Positions 34,734 to 57,291 of a stretch of DNA of 64,000 bases are shown piece after piece; position 1 is the first letter of the stretch; each line of letters begins with the position of its first letter. The position numbers were made by a program, and so were the translations under genes. The DNA is from Ornithodoros turicata (Eukaryota > Arthropoda > Arachnida > Ixodida > Argasidae), in NCBI RefSeq assembly GCF_037126465.1, contig NC_088201.1, positions 22,180,550 to 22,244,549 on the forward strand, in the 5' to 3' direction. The notes below the pieces were generated by a model that saw only the letters and a program-made list of their open reading frames with translations, ran no database searches and was not told where the DNA came from.

Positions 34734-35599
34734 TAGAGCACTGCACGGGCACGGGCCTACTCGAAAGCCCGGCCCGCGAGCCGGGCCGGGCTTTGCGTTT
34801 TTTACGCGGGCCTGGGCCGCGCTCGGGTTTCAGCCACCGGGCCCGGGTCGGGTACGGGGTTGACAACGCCGGCCATGGTCGGACATGTACGCGAACATAT
34901 TTCACGAGACTGGACAGCTGAATTTTCATGTCACTTTTTTTCCTCATTGGGTATGGGATGTCATGGAATTCTCATCTGAGAACTATAACTTTTGATGTGA
35001 TCATGTGACTATGTGATCATGCTTATTTCGTGTAATGGGTCTTGATTTCGCGCGTGCAGTCACAGACATTTGGGGACGATTGGTGTGGAGGGCGCGCTGA
35101 GAGTCCGGCACGAGGGTCAGTTAGGTTAGGTGTTCTCACATATTTCGTTCGCGTGAGAGTTCGAGAAAGGGGAACTAACACCGGTGCATGCGTAATAGAG
35201 CGGAGATGAGTCTCTTGAACCGCTACGTACATACATATCGCCCACGCGCCGCTGCGCGCTGCCTTCCCAAACAAGGAAGCACCAAGCACAGAGCGGCTTG
35301 CCGGCAGAGAAACACAGCCGCTCCGTTCGAGTGTATCGCCTCACTCTCCACCAATTGGCTGCGTCATTTTCCTTGCTGCGCTGTGCTCTTTAGTAAATCT
35401 AAATACACTTCCGGGCCTCGAGAACACATAGAGCAGAGGCGGGCTGGGACCGGGCCTGAGCATGGAAACAGTCGGGTACGGGCCGGGCCGGGCCCGGGCT
35501 GGAGATCTGTAGAAGACGTCGGGCCCGCGCCGGGTGCGGGCCGTAGCAGCCGGGATTGGGCAGGGCACGCCCTGAAAATTAGGCCCGTGCAGTGCTCTA
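34734..35599. mobile_element. GGGCC-rich hAT-like MITE
   Basis: A perfect 17-bp terminal inverted repeat, TAGAGCACTGCACGGGC, occurs at both ends of an 866-bp element. Subterminal regions are made of CGGGCC/GGCCCG words. No transposase. The flanks do not show a clean 8-bp duplication. A related left end occurs at 54195. Confidence 0.8.
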
Positions 35600-35699
35600 G
35601 TGCGTCCTTTCCTGCAAGCACCTCATAATGTTACCTTTGCTGTTTGGTATAGAAGTGTCCTCGCAACATATCTCTTCGTATAAAATGCCTGTGTGCCCT

Positions 35700-38600
35700 G
35701 AAGTTAGGACGTTAGGAAGTTAGGACTGACGTTCAAAAACATTGTTGCTTACGAGCAGTATATGAACGAAGTTACGAGGGGGAATGACGTTCAAAAACAT
35801 TGATGGTTACCAGCAGTATACAAACGAATATTGAAGAAATGACGTTGGAAAAACATTGTTGATTACGACCAGTGTATGAACGAGATTAGGATAAGGAGGA
35901 GGATTGACGTTAAAAACAGTGTTGGTTACGAGCAGAATACGGACGAACTTCGAAGGAGGAGGAATGACGTTCACAAAACTGTTGGTTGAAAGCAGTATAC
36001 GAACGAAGTTAGCAGGGGGAATGGCGTTCGAAAAACATTGTCGGTTATGAGCAGTATACGAACGAAGTTAGGAGGAGTAATAATGACGTTCAAAACATTG
36101 TTGGTTTCGAGCAGTATATGAACGAAGTTAGGAGGAGGAATAACGTTCAAAAACATTGTTGGCCACGAGCAGTATACGAACGAAGTTATGAGGAGGAATG
36201 ACATTCAAGAAAACATTGTTAGTTACGAGTAGTATACGAAGAACTGAGGAGGAGGAATCACGTTCAAAAAACATTGTTGGTTACGAGCAGTATATGAACG
36301 AAGTTAGGAGGAGGAATAACGTTCAAAAACATTGTTGGCCACGAGCAGTATACAAGGTATATATACGAGCAGTATACGAACGAAGTTATGAGGAGGAATG
36401 ACATTCAAGAAAACATTGTTAGTTACGAGTAGTATACGAAGAACTGAGGAGGAGGAATCACGTTCGAAAAACATTGTTGGTTATGAGCAGTATACAAACG
36501 AACTCAGGAGCCGGAGGAGTGACATTCAAAAAACATTGTTGGTTACGACCAGTATATGAACGAAATTAGGATAAAGAGGACGACTGACGTTAACAAAACA
36601 GTGTTGGTTACGAGCAGAATACGAACGAACTTCAGAGGGGGAATGGCGTTCAAAAAATATTATCGGTTAAGAGCAATATATGAGCGAAGTTACGAGGAGG
36701 CGGAGGAATGACGGTCGAAAAACATTGCTGGTAATGAGCAGTATACGAACGAAGTTAGGAGGAGGAGGAATAACGTTCAAAAATAATTGTTGATTACGAG
36801 CAGTATACGAACGAAGTTAGGAAGAGGAGGTGGAGGAATGACGTTCGAAAAAACGTTGGTTATGAGCAATATACAAACGAAGTTCGGAGAAGAAGGAATG
36901 ATGTTCGAAAACAACATTGTTGGTTACGAGCAGTATACGAGCGAACTTAGGAGGAAGAATGGCGTTAAAAAACACTGTAGGTTACGAGTAGTATACAAAC
37001 GAAGTTAGAAGAAGGAATGACTTTCGCAAAAATATTGTTGGTTACGAGCAGTATATGAATGAAGTTAGAAGGAGGAGGAATTACGTTCGAAAACACGTTG
37101 TTGGTTATGCGCAGTATACGAACGAAGTTAGGAGAAGGAGGAATGACGTTCAAAAAACATTGCTGGTTACGAGGAGTACATGAACGAACTTAGGAGGAAG
37201 AATGGGTTTAAAAAACAGTGTTGGTTACGAGCAGTACGCGAACGAACTTCGGAGGAGGAGTGATGACGTTAAAAAACACTGTTGGTTACAAGCAGTATAC
37301 GAACGAAGTTAGGAGCAGGAATGACGTTCACGAACCATTGTTGGCTACGAGCAGTATACGAACGAAGTTAGGAGGAGCAGGGCGATGACGTTAAAAAAAC
37401 GTTGTTGCTTACCGACAGTATACGAACGAGGTTTGGGTAGGAGGAGCAATGACGTTCGAAAAAACGTTGGTTATGAGCAATATACAAACGAAGTTAGGTG
37501 GAGGAGGAATGATGTTCGAAAACAACATTGTTGGTTACGAGCAGTATACGAGCGAACTTAAGGCCAGTTCCCACATATAAAGCGCTTTCCTACATAGCGC
37601 TAGAAAATTTCGCTATGTTTTCCTCCTCGCATTGCTGCGAACCGCTATAAAACCACTCTTGTCGAAGTAGAGCCCCGGTCAACTTTTCTAGCGCTATATT
37701 GAGCGGTGAGCCTGTGTTAACCAATCGTGAGCGTCTTTCAGCCGTGACGTCGCGGAAGCTGGGGTTTGTTTTGCTTCCGATCACTCGAAGCAGCAAGGCG
37801 GGAAGGCGACGACGACGATGACGTGAAAATGGCCACAAGTTTAATCTGCCCGTGCATCTGCCAATTCATGGCTGTTTGGTTACTATAGTTCGGTATCGCG
37901 ATCACAGCATCGAAAGTGTCATCCGCGTTCATGCTACGGATATCCGGCGCGGACAGTAAACAATCGCGGTGGTACCTGTGCATCACGTCACAACGAGATA
38001 TCCCGTGACTCCAGCATGATAGCGCTCTGTGCTCGGTAGTATGTGAGAACCGCAACCAAAAAAACAGCGCCAGATTTTGAGCGCTATTTTCTAGCGCTAT
38101 ATGTGGAACTGGCCTTTAGGAAGAATCGCGTTAAAAAACACTGTAGGCTACGAGTAGTATACGAACGAAGTTAGAAGAAAGAATATTGTTGGTTACGAGC
38201 AGCCTACGAACGAAGTTAGGAGGAGGAATGACGCTCCAAAGACGTTGTTGGTTATGCACAGTATACGAACAGAGTTAGGAGGAGGAGGAATGATGTTCAA
38301 AAAACATTGTTAGTTACGAGCAGCCTACAGACGAAGTTAGGAGGAGGAATGACGTTCGAAACACGTTGTTGGTTACGAGCACTATATATACGAAGGAAGT
38401 TAGGAGGAGGAGGAGAAACGACGTTCAAAAAACATTGTTGGTTACTAACAGTATACAAGCGAAGTTAGGAGGGGGGAATGACGTTAGAAAAGCATTGTTG
38501 GTTACGAGCAGTATCCGAACGAAGTTCGGAGGAGGTGGAATGACGTTCTAAAAAACATTGTTGGTTACGAGTCGTATACGGACGAAATTTGGTGGAGGAA

Positions 38601-40276
38601 TGACGTTCGAAAAGCAGTGTTGGTTACGAGCTGTATCGAACGAACTTAGGAGGAATAACGTTCGAAAAACATTGTTGGTTACGAGCAGTATGCGAACGAA
38701 GTTAGGAGGAGGAGGAATGACATTCTAAAAACATTGTTGGTTACGAGCAGCTATACAAAGTTAGGAGCAGGAATGGCGTTCGAAAAAAACGTCGGTTACG
38801 AGCAGTATACGAACGAAGTTAGGAGGAGGAGGAATGACATTCGAGAAAACATTATTGTTTACGAGTAGTATACGAACGAACTGAGGAGGAGGAGGAGGAA
38901 TGACGTCCCAGAAAACATTGCTGGTTACGAGCAGTATGCGAACAAACTTCGGAGGAGTAATGACGTTAAAAAACACTGTTGGTTACAAGCAGTATATGAA
39001 CGAACTTAGGAGGAGGAAGGGATGACATTCAAAAACGTTGTTGGTTACGAGCAGTATGTGAACGAAATTAGGTGGATGGATGACGTTCGAAAAACATTGT
39101 TGGTTACGAGCAATATCCAAACGAACTTAGGAGGAGGAATGACGTTCAAAAACATTGTTGGTTACGAGTAGTACACGAACGAAGTTAGGAGGAGCAGGAC
39201 GATGACGTTCAAAAAAACGTTGTTGGTTACCGACAGTATACGAACGAAGTTAGAAGAAGGGATGACTTTAGCAAAAATATTGTTGGTTACGAGCAGTATA
39301 TGAATGAAGTTAGGTGGAGGAGGAGGATGACGTTCGAAGAAACATTGTTGGTTACCGGCAGTATACGAATGAAGTTGGGAGGAGGAGGAATTATGTTCGA
39401 AAACACGTTGTTGGTTATGCGCAGTATACGAACGGAGTTAGGAGAAGGAGGAACGACGTTCGAAAAACCTTGTTGGTTACGAGTAGTATACGAACGAACT
39501 GAGCAGGAGGAATGACGTTCAAAAGCATTGCTGGTTACGAGCAGTATATGAACGAAGTTAGGAGGAGGAGGAACGACGTTCGAAAAACAGTGTTGGTTAC
39601 GAACAGTATGCGAACGAACTTCGGAGGTGGAGTAATGACGTTAAAAAACACTGTTGGTTACAAGCAGTATACGAAAGAACTTAGGAGGAGGAAGGAATGA
39701 CATTCAAAAAACATTGTTGGGTACAAACAGTATACGAACGAACGTAGGAGGAGGAATGACGTTAAAAACATTGTTGGTTATGAGCAGTATACGAACGGTG
39801 TTAGGAGGAGGAGGAATGACGTCCAAAAAAACATTGTTGGTTAGGAGCAATATGCAAACGAACTTAGGAGGAGGAATGACGTTCACGAAACATTGTTGGC
39901 TACGAGCAGTATACGAACGGAGTTAGGATGAGCTGGACAATGACGTTCAAAAAACGTTGTTGGTTACCGACAGTATACGAACGAGGTTTGGGGGAGGAGG
40001 AGCAGTGACATTCGAAAAAACGTTGGTTTTGAGCAATATACAAACGAATTTAGGAGGAGGAGGAATGATGTTCAAAAACAACATTGTTGGTTACGAGCAG
40101 TATACGAGCGAACTTAGGAGGAAGAATGGCGTCAAAAAACACTGTAAGTTACGAGTAGTATACGAACGAAGTTAGAAGAAGGAATGACTTTCGCAAAAAT
40201 ATTGTTGGTTACGAGCAGTATAATAATGAAGTTAGAAGGAGGAGGAGGATGACGTTCGAAGAAACATTGTTGGTTC
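35700..40276. repeat. Large minisatellite array, units of about 60-65 bp with higher-order structure
   Basis: The unit includes AATGACGTTCAAAAAACATT, GTTGGTTACGAGCAGTATAC and GAACGAAGTTAGGAGGAGG; roughly 60-70 units (estimated from length). The GGAGGA tract varies in length between units. Multi-unit blocks are repeated: 36061-36230 against 36240-36440, and 36787-37060 against 39957-40235. The array is split by a MITE at 37561-38115. Apparent open frames (GYEQYTNEVRRR-like) arise from the repeat and are not genes. Confidence 0.95.
37561..38115. mobile_element. Harbinger-like MITE inside the minisatellite
   Basis: The ends AGGCCAGTTCC...CACATATA and TATATGTGGAACTGGCCT form an inverted repeat of about 25 bp with internal AGCGCTA words. 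TTA at 37558-37560 and 38116-38118 is the target duplication, typical of PIF/Harbinger. Deleting the 555 bp plus one TTA restores a normal array unit, which shows the insertion is younger than the array. Confidence 0.88.
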
Positions 40277-41290
40277 GGCCCTTTCTTCTGACTGACGTTT
40301 TCTTCGATTCTGATCATATTTTAGTTTCATATATATACCGACATTCTGGCAAAATTGTGGTATTTCAACTTTGCAAATTTGTAAAATTTTTGTTATTGTT
40401 GTTGAAGTCGATATCGCTTGCGATCAAGGTAGAAACTTTCAAGCACTTTCGAACGACACCTCAATCGGCGTCCTAGCTTCACGCGTTCGCGAGATAGACT
40501 GCACGCAAGGTACGCGTACCCCTATATTTCCGTCTCTCTCGCACGCGTACGCCACGCCCAGAGACTGCGTCAGCCGCCGCAATGGCCTTGTTAGCTAGAA
40601 TCTTACACGTGTAAGTTATCTGGATTTAGCCAGTTGATTGCTATCGGGTTATTACTCATTGAGTTATCGCGTCATGAAACTCGGCATAATTTCATTGCGG
40701 TAAATTTTGCCCTGGCTACCAAACGGAACTTACAAACGTTTTCACGTCAAAAGAAAGAAAGACAAAGGAAAAGGGAGTGAGGTCTGCTTGCTCAGCCAAG
40801 GCGGCACCAGCACCAGAGCAAAGCCTGCACAGCACGCGAGCTCCCTCCACATGTAAATGCCCGTATCGATGAGCTTGGCAATCGGTTATTACAATCTTCG
40901 AAATAGCTCGAAATTGTAATCGGTTGGTGATTCTCGAAACTGTATTTCTCAAGTATACATTAAATATTCCTGAATTGATATTTGTTAAATGAACAACGAA
41001 GACAATGCGATACACGCAAAACTGTTTTGTTTACCGAATTAGCTCTTTGCAAAACGATGTACCGTGAACACGATGGAAAGCTACTGTTCTGAGGCTGGAA
41101 TATACAAAGGGACAAACACAACACAAGCCTCATGGTGCCTGGGGACAAGAACAGTTGAAATATGGCAGTCGTCGAAACAGTAAATTTCGACTGTCGAATA
41201 TGTAAAGGCGCTCAACCGGTAATCGAGAGATGCGTGGTTGAAATCCCTCTACTGTCTGGCTTTTTCAATGTCTGCCATATTTCAAATGTA
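40277..41290. other. Intergenic region, no gene recognised
   Basis: Only short open frames; no repeat I can name. The array ends abruptly at about 40276. Confidence 0.4.
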
Positions 41291-41798
41291 CAGTGGTTGG
41301 GCAAAATAGCTCGAGCACCCCTATTTTTACATGCCATTTTCTCTGTTTTTCTTTGGAGAACAAGGTCATGAGTAGATTCCCATCGCCTGCTTCCATCAAT
41401 GAGTTAGCTGCCGTACTGGTTTACTGTTTGTCCATTGATTGATTTATTTATAAAATAAAAAAATGGAAATGTTAGTCTCGAGCCACTTGGGACTGGCTAC
41501 TCCAGGACGCGTTATTCAGAAAAGAAAGGGAAACTACACAAATCTATACACTTTGAAACGGAGTGGAAATGGAATGGATGAAAACATCACCACAAAACTT
41601 GGCACCAAAAGCAACAGTGTAGGAGAGTCCACGTGCGAAATATCAATGCACAAAAAACAAAGAGCGTCACAATGTGTCAAATTTGTCCATTCCTCGACGT
41701 ATTTCAGCTGTATTATGTGCAAAAGGCTGTCCTACTCCATATTAAGAAAAGAACGCGTGATGTGTGGTCGGTGTTCGAGTTTTTTTGTCCAGCCCCTG
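41291..41798. mobile_element. Deleted Tc1-like element with TA target
   Basis: The left end CAGTGGTTGGGCAAAATAGC and the reverse complement of the right end CAGGGGCTGGACAAAAAAAC match over about 30 bp. Both are flanked by TA (41289-41290 and 41799-41800). Internal pieces (AGTAGATTCCCATCGCCTGC, ATTTCAGCTGTATTATGTGC) match the copy at 3676-4029, so both derive from one transposase gene. The middle is unrelated filler. Confidence 0.82.
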
Positions 41799-41859
41799 TA
41801 GTTCATGAATCAAAGATGCATTTCGCGGAAGAGTGGGGATTCCAAAACGTCTCTAGCCA

Positions 41860-41990
41860 CGGTTCATGAACGCGGCAGAAACGGGTCGCGTTGGTTTATC
41901 CCAGCAAATCCTCTCCCATCTTGCCATGCCAACCAATCTTCTGGGGAGGATTTATGTGAGCCCCGTTTCTGTCGGGTTCTTTGGAACAGT
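41860..41990. repeat. Short imperfect palindrome (MITE-like)
   Basis: GAACGCGGCAGAAACGGG at the left pairs with CCCGTTTCTGTCGGGTTC at the right, and AAATCCTCTCCCA with GGGGAGGATTT inside. Non-coding. Confidence 0.5.
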
Positions 41991-42328
41991 ACAATTAATC
42001 TAACCTTATATTCGTAAATCCTACTTAGCTCCATAGATCCTTGATAACATGTAGGATAGGAAACGAGAGATAACCTGCAGATAAGATAATTACGGCAGTT
42101 TTGCCCCGAAGAATGTTGCGCGTAAACAAAAAGAAATCCGCGAACTGTTAATTCTTATCGTAACCCTGATTTCACCGCGGTCCCAGTCAACGAGCGGAGC
42201 CATCAAAAGTTTGGCACAGATTCGGGATGGATAGCCCGGGATTGCCATGACTACGAGCGTTGCTATCAACAGTAGCGCAGCTCGTCTGATCGGTGGAACG
42301 GCTCAAGCTATTTGCCCGGACAGGCAAG

Positions 42329-52377
<10,049 letters not shown>

Positions 52378-52856
52378 CACTAACGCTGATTGTGCAACAT
52401 CACCGACAGAAGCTCATCACAAACATGCAGAGCCATCAGACTATAGCATGTTGTCACTGTGCAATCCAGCCGTAGACTACAATGGAATACACACGCGACG
52501 CAGAAATACAAAAACGAGTGCTACCTACTCGGGACATGGGATCATTGTTACGACCATTTATTACAGCGAAACCAAAAAGTGCAACAGGGTGATTCTGAAT
52601 TATTGTCGACGGAATATGAAAACTTACTATATTTGGCCATGGTTTACTCGCCGGAATCGATTTCGTGACTTCTCTATTTAACTTCTTCTGGTATTAGGCA
52701 ACTTTAACACCCGCGCCTTCCGTAGTGGTGTAACTACTTCGATTGAAGTAACATTTCTCATCGTCATTTCATGGAGGGAGGACGCAGGAACCTTGTAAGC
52801 GACGTCCTTCACCTATTAAGATTTTATTATATATATTTTTTTATTTACCTATGATA

Positions 52857-52862
52857 AATAAA
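52857..52862 (+). terminator. Polyadenylation signal AATAAA of HECTD2
   Basis: AATAAA lies 480 nt after the HECTD2 stop. The intervening 3' UTR shows no further coding homology. Confidence 0.6.
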
Positions 52863-53426
52863 ACCTTAACAGGTAGAATACGTTCTTAGGCTCTACAGAC
52901 CAGTTTCCAGTCTCCGAGCGTGAGTTAGGAACGCCAAAAAGGGGAAAGTGGGTATAAAGTGTCCTCGCCAAAGCAACATGTGCAGCAAAACCTACTCGTC
53001 CCTCTTGGCGATGATGTCATCCTCTTTCAATTCTAAGTAATGTCATCAACACTATGGGTATTAGTTTCCAGAACAAGAACATAATTTATACGTTTATCGA
53101 AGTTTGTCGGTTAGAAACTACTGCATATGTGCCAATTTAGACCAACGTCTCGTGGTCAACTTGACGTCGTTTTGAGTTACTTTCCCATTGGCTTCCACTG
53201 TGATGCGATACAGAAACGTCGACAGTAATTTAGAATTACCCCGTAGATCGGGCGTACGTTGAAACCAAACGGCGGCTGAGTTCGATCTCTATCAACCGAC
53301 GATCAACCCATCCCAATGGTTCCATTTTGGTCCGTTTCTGACGTGCAAGGAACGCAAGGTCTTCCAAAACGGGTTCGTTCTGCACACAGTACAGATGTAG
53401 TACTGTGTACTGCAGTACGTCACGGT

Positions 53427-53875
53427 CAGTGGCGTAGCGACAGGGGGGCTAGGGGGGGCTCGAGCCCCCCCTACCTGCCACCGACCGGCCCACACAAATC
53501 GTGCAAATTTGAGGGGAACATAATATATGGGGGAGGGGGGGACCAGTGTGACGATCGCGAAGGTTCTTGCAGTTCATGGCGTCTATCTAAGTATAGCACT
53601 CTTGAATGGTTTTCAAAGTATGAGATTTTCAAAATACTTCAAATCTCGTGGCACTACCTCATTGGTCATGACACCCTATATACATGTAACCGTATTGTGA
53701 ATGCCGAAATCAACTATTTTCGTTTCTTTCTTTTCTTTTTTTTTTGTTTGTTCATCCGCCGTTTGCAATGTGCAAACGATGTGTGTGTTGTCGCACACAG
53801 GATCAGCGGGGAGGGGGGGGGGGGCGAGTTTTCGTATCGAGCCCCCTTCACCTTGGAGGTCTGGCTACGCCACTG
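53427..53875. mobile_element. hAT MITE with CAGTGGCGTAGC ends and 8-bp TSD
   Basis: The left end CAGTGGCGTAGC and right end GCTACGCCACTG are perfect inverse copies. The 449-bp element is flanked by GTCACGGT (53419-53426 and 53876-53883). CAGTGGCGTAGC is a widespread hAT-type terminus in animals. G/C homopolymer tracts lie inside. The 239-codon open frame crossing it is an artefact of the insertion. Confidence 0.92.
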
Positions 53876-54194
53876 GTCACGGTCATGGCGTGGCAACAAC
53901 GTTTTATCGCATAAGTTTTTTGGGCTTGCCTCACCAGATTACATCGCAGATGTGATGCGTGACATTGGCGTTCACACCAACGCACAACGGAAAGCTCCAA
54001 GTGCGACCAACTGTAATTTGTGGCCTGCTACATGACGTAAGGCCACATTGATTGGGGATGACTCCGCCTCTCGGCATATTTGGTCGTCATTGATATTCTT
54101 CGATTGCGCTACGCCGCTTTATGTAACATCCGTATAATCTTTCACGTGTGCTGAGGGTCGCCACCAGACGACTTGTCTCAAACAATAGGTAGTG

Positions 54195-54540
54195 GTAGAG
54201 CACTGCACGGGCCGCATTCTTAGGCCCAGGCACGGTCTCTCTTTGATTTACCCGCCCCGAGATCGGCCCGACAGCTCCATACCTGGCACGGGCCCGGCCC
54301 AAGCCCGAATCATTTCGAGGTTTCCCGGTCCAGGCCCGGCCCGAGATATTTATAGGCTACCCGGCCCAGTGTAGCGCGCTGTAAAAGTTGACCGTGGCTG
54401 CCTAAAAGTGGGGTAACAGGCTCGAGCCCGACTTAGGCCTAGCAATGTACGGGCCCGGGTCCATAGTGGTCAAACCCGTGGGACCGCAATAAGGCCTTAC
54501 CCGGTACAACCCTGCCCACGAGCTGGGCCGAGCTTGCTTT
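54195..54540. mobile_element. GGGCC-rich hAT-like MITE, second copy
   Basis: It begins GTAGAGCACTGCACGGGCC like the element at 34734, and its body is filled with GGCCCGG words. Perfect AGGTAGTG repeats flank it (54187-54194 and 54541-54548). Its right terminus matches the family poorly. Confidence 0.7.
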
Positions 54541-54574
54541 AGGTAGTGTATTCTTTATTAGCCTGTTAAAATTT

Positions 54575-54863
54575 TATAGTCGTGTTCAACTTAAGAAGGA
54601 AAAGAAATCTAGTCCGTCAGCTCTCAAAATATTACTGCGCCGCAGATAGGATGGCTGGACACAGAGAGGTCACGCTCGCTCCTCCGCCAGCTAATGTAAT
54701 CCATCATACTCACTCTGCTTCCGTATTAGCTGTTAAGACTGGCCACGCTGCGTGGTGGCGCTGCAGTATTTCTCCTGGCGCGCTATTACGTCTCCTTATC
54801 TCCAACGGCGTATGTAGTTGACAAACTAGATTTCTTTTCCTTCTTAAGTTGAACACGAGTATA
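54575..54863. mobile_element. TATAGTCGTGTTCAAC MITE, copy 1
   Basis: About 45-bp terminal repeats start TATAGTCGTGTTCAACTTAA and run through AGAAGGAAAAGAAATCTAG. The element is 289 bp with no coding capacity. Copy 2 is at 57292-57621. Confidence 0.85.
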
Positions 54864-54964
54864 GCTGCCATTATGCGATAGTTACAAGGAAATTCTTAAC
54901 GGCAGATGCCAATAGAGACTTCGCATTGGGTGATGCTACTGATCCAACTGCAGCTTGACCCTAC

Positions 54965-55275
54965 TGACAAATCCCGAAAAAATGGAGAAATCGGGTGTAA
55001 TTGCAGCTTCTGGCATTGCAGCCACTGTCCATTTTAATCACCATGAAATTTACTCCCCTCAGCACTGCAAAACGTCCCTAAACTTCGCATAAACTTCGAT
55101 GCGTTTACACTGTCAACCCTCGAATTCCCTCGCTTTATAAACGGTGCACTCTGAAACAGGACACTTCCTCATTCCAAACCTCCATTTATGAACGATTTTT
55201 CCGGGAACCATTTCATAGATCGAGGGTTCACTGTAGTCCCGAAAGGGACTAATGATTGTGGCAATTCATCTGCAA
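54965..55275. repeat. GGAGTAA-family MITE remnant
   Basis: TGTAATTGCAGCTTCTGGC, TTTACTCCCCTCAGCACTG and GAAAGGGACTAATGATTGTG match the HECTD2-intron copies. A middle segment differs and the ends are eroded. Confidence 0.5.
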
Positions 55276-55616
55276 ATGCTACGAAAACAGAGCGAAAAGA
55301 AGCACGATTGCTGGACTTACCATTTACGTTGGTTGCAAAATAGTTTCGCAGTGTTAGATACTGCATGTTGAGGTACACCTATCATCGTAAGTTTCCATTT
55401 TACCAATTGCCGCGAAAAACAGTTTCCGGATTCGCCGTGAACACTATATATTTTTATACGGCGTATTTATTTTTATCGGTTAGATTTTTAATAAAAAGAA
55501 GCTACACAGATGCCGTGTTTGCAGGTGGGTTACGCGGCCAGCCGGCACGTCCTGTCTGAAAGCGTATGGAAGCACTGAACGACTAATCAATTAAAATTCA
55601 TTAACTCTTTAATTAG

Positions 55617-56030
55617 GTGCTTTCGGGCAAAAGTGAGACAGTAGAATGGGAGACAATCATCGTTGAAAGTAATAATCCTGAAACGAGCACGTGCGTTGAA
55701 ATACCCGTTGCAGAGTTTTGTTACGCAAATGAGCCGAAACGAAAAGCGCGCTTCTCAGGAGCCCATGACCTTCGCCACCGCCGGCTCATCTTGGCCGGAA
55801 AGGGGGCTGATCTGGCCGACAGATCAGCATCTATACTCCAATCACCTCAATCGCTCCAAAGCACGTGGCCCTCCGATGTGGAATGCTCGTTACTCTTTTT
55901 GCGCTTGGGAAGTGCGTAGTTCTGATTTCGGCTCACTTGCACAGCAAATTTTGGCAATTTATATTTCAAGGCAGGTGCTCGTCTCGGGATATTTAACGAG
56001 GACGGTGGATTTGAAATAATGATCAGTGGT
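55617..56030. repeat. Inverted repeat with diverged arms
   Basis: GAAACGAGCACGTGCGTTGAA and ATGAGCCGAAACGAAAAGCG on the left correspond, inverted, to AAGGCAGGTGCTCGTCTCG and GATTTCGGCTCACTTGC on the right. It is probably a MITE of about 400 bp. Confidence 0.5.
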
Positions 56031-56360
56031 GACCGCTTTTCTGCGCCGTCCAAGCAGTCTCTCCTTGCGCGACTCCCCGCTCCGAGAGCGCCCGACTGGC
56101 AGTAGAGCGTTCCACTGTCGGGGAACGGCGAGTGTGTCCACACCTAGAGTAGTGACACTGAGCCACGCTGGCGAGCGAGCCCGCCATCTTGAGTCAGGCG
56201 CGGCTGCGTTGCCTACCAATGGGACGCCAATCTCTCCCTTCTCCGGTGGAGAACAACACGCAGTCGAGCCACACACTACCCTCGTCGTCTTCTTCGCCTT
56301 CATTGGTTGGTCACAGCCGCCCGGGGTCGTCAGTCGCACAGGAGCGGCTGCTTGGACCTT

Positions 56361-56561
56361 GATGTGAAAGTTAATGACATTGCAAAAGACACATAAGTGC
56401 GCAAGTTTATTGCCCACGTGCAGAAGTACGACGGTATCGACCCGCCGGCCGCCTTGAAAATCACGGGGGATGGGCTCACACCACTTGTACCCCTGAAAGT
56501 GGACTGCGCATCACCAGCCAAACTGCAGCGAGGCGAAGAAGTTGACGTATTGAATGCATAG
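56361..56561 (+). pseudogene. Unidentified coding-like fragment
   Basis: After one in-frame stop (TAA at 56394-56396) the frame is open to TAG at 56559-56561, with GC-rich third positions. It reads VRKFIAHVQKYDGIDPPAAL and TPLVPLKVDCASPAKLQRGE. I do not recognise the family. A CpG-rich stretch (56040-56350) precedes it. It could be an exon remnant or a domesticated or decayed transposon gene. Confidence 0.3.
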
Positions 56562-57291
56562 GGTTCTTCGTTTTCGGGTTTTATGATTTTTCAAATTCGG
56601 GAGGGAAAAATTGGGTGCTATTTACTCACGAGAATTCGGGCGCTATGATCTCTGTTTGATATGTCACCGGGGAATTTTCGGGTGAAACGAAAGGCATTAG
56701 AACAAGCCACAGCTGTGACACTGGGACGAGAAACAATGATCTTTATATTTCCGCTCGGAACTGGGATAGTGAATGACCGCGGTATTCAAACACTTGCACG
56801 AGCTCCACAAAAGCTCGTCTTTGAGTCCTGCTGGAGGGGATTATAAAAGGAGGACAAATCGGTTGTCACAAATAGCTCTCTTTGCTGATATTATGGGTCA
56901 CTTTTCCGACGGTTTACTCTCCTCCACGAGTCTTCCAGCCGGAGCGTGTAGCATGGTGCAATGTTCCCAGCAGAGAAATTTTCAGTGGTAAATTCGAATC
57001 TCATTTTGCACTGACATCATAAGACTGGTCCCTGCTTTGACAAACATGGCTGACTTTCTAGAGCCTTTTTGTCATTTGCATTGTGCTGTAATATAAGACA
57101 CCATTCAGTGCAAATGCTTTGAGTTGTCACCCCTAACAAAAAGCTAGATGAACTTAAGTAGGATTTTCTTTGTGCTCTGGGTGTTACAGAACATTATCGT
57201 GGGGATGAACTTGGAGTTGGACTTATCCCCCTGCAAGCAAACATGGTTCTGAACTAAGCCAACAACTGCAAGATTTTCCTGAAATAAATAC

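Noticed and set aside
36198..40175. Many open frames in both strands of the minisatellite (GYEQYTNEVRRR-like and NVIPPPPNFVRILL-like)
   Set aside because: They are produced by the tandem repeat in several frames at once, none longer than about 90 codons, with no start context or splice logic.
35700..40276. CRISPR-like repeat array
   Set aside because: Units are contiguous and similar throughout with no unique spacers, and the DNA is eukaryotic.
53316..54035. 239-codon open frame on the plus strand
   Set aside because: It runs through a hAT MITE with perfect TSD and has no domain.
55959..56417. 152-codon minus frame in a CpG-rich stretch
   Set aside because: GC-rich sequence opens several frames on both strands here; it overlaps the inverted repeat at 55617-56030.
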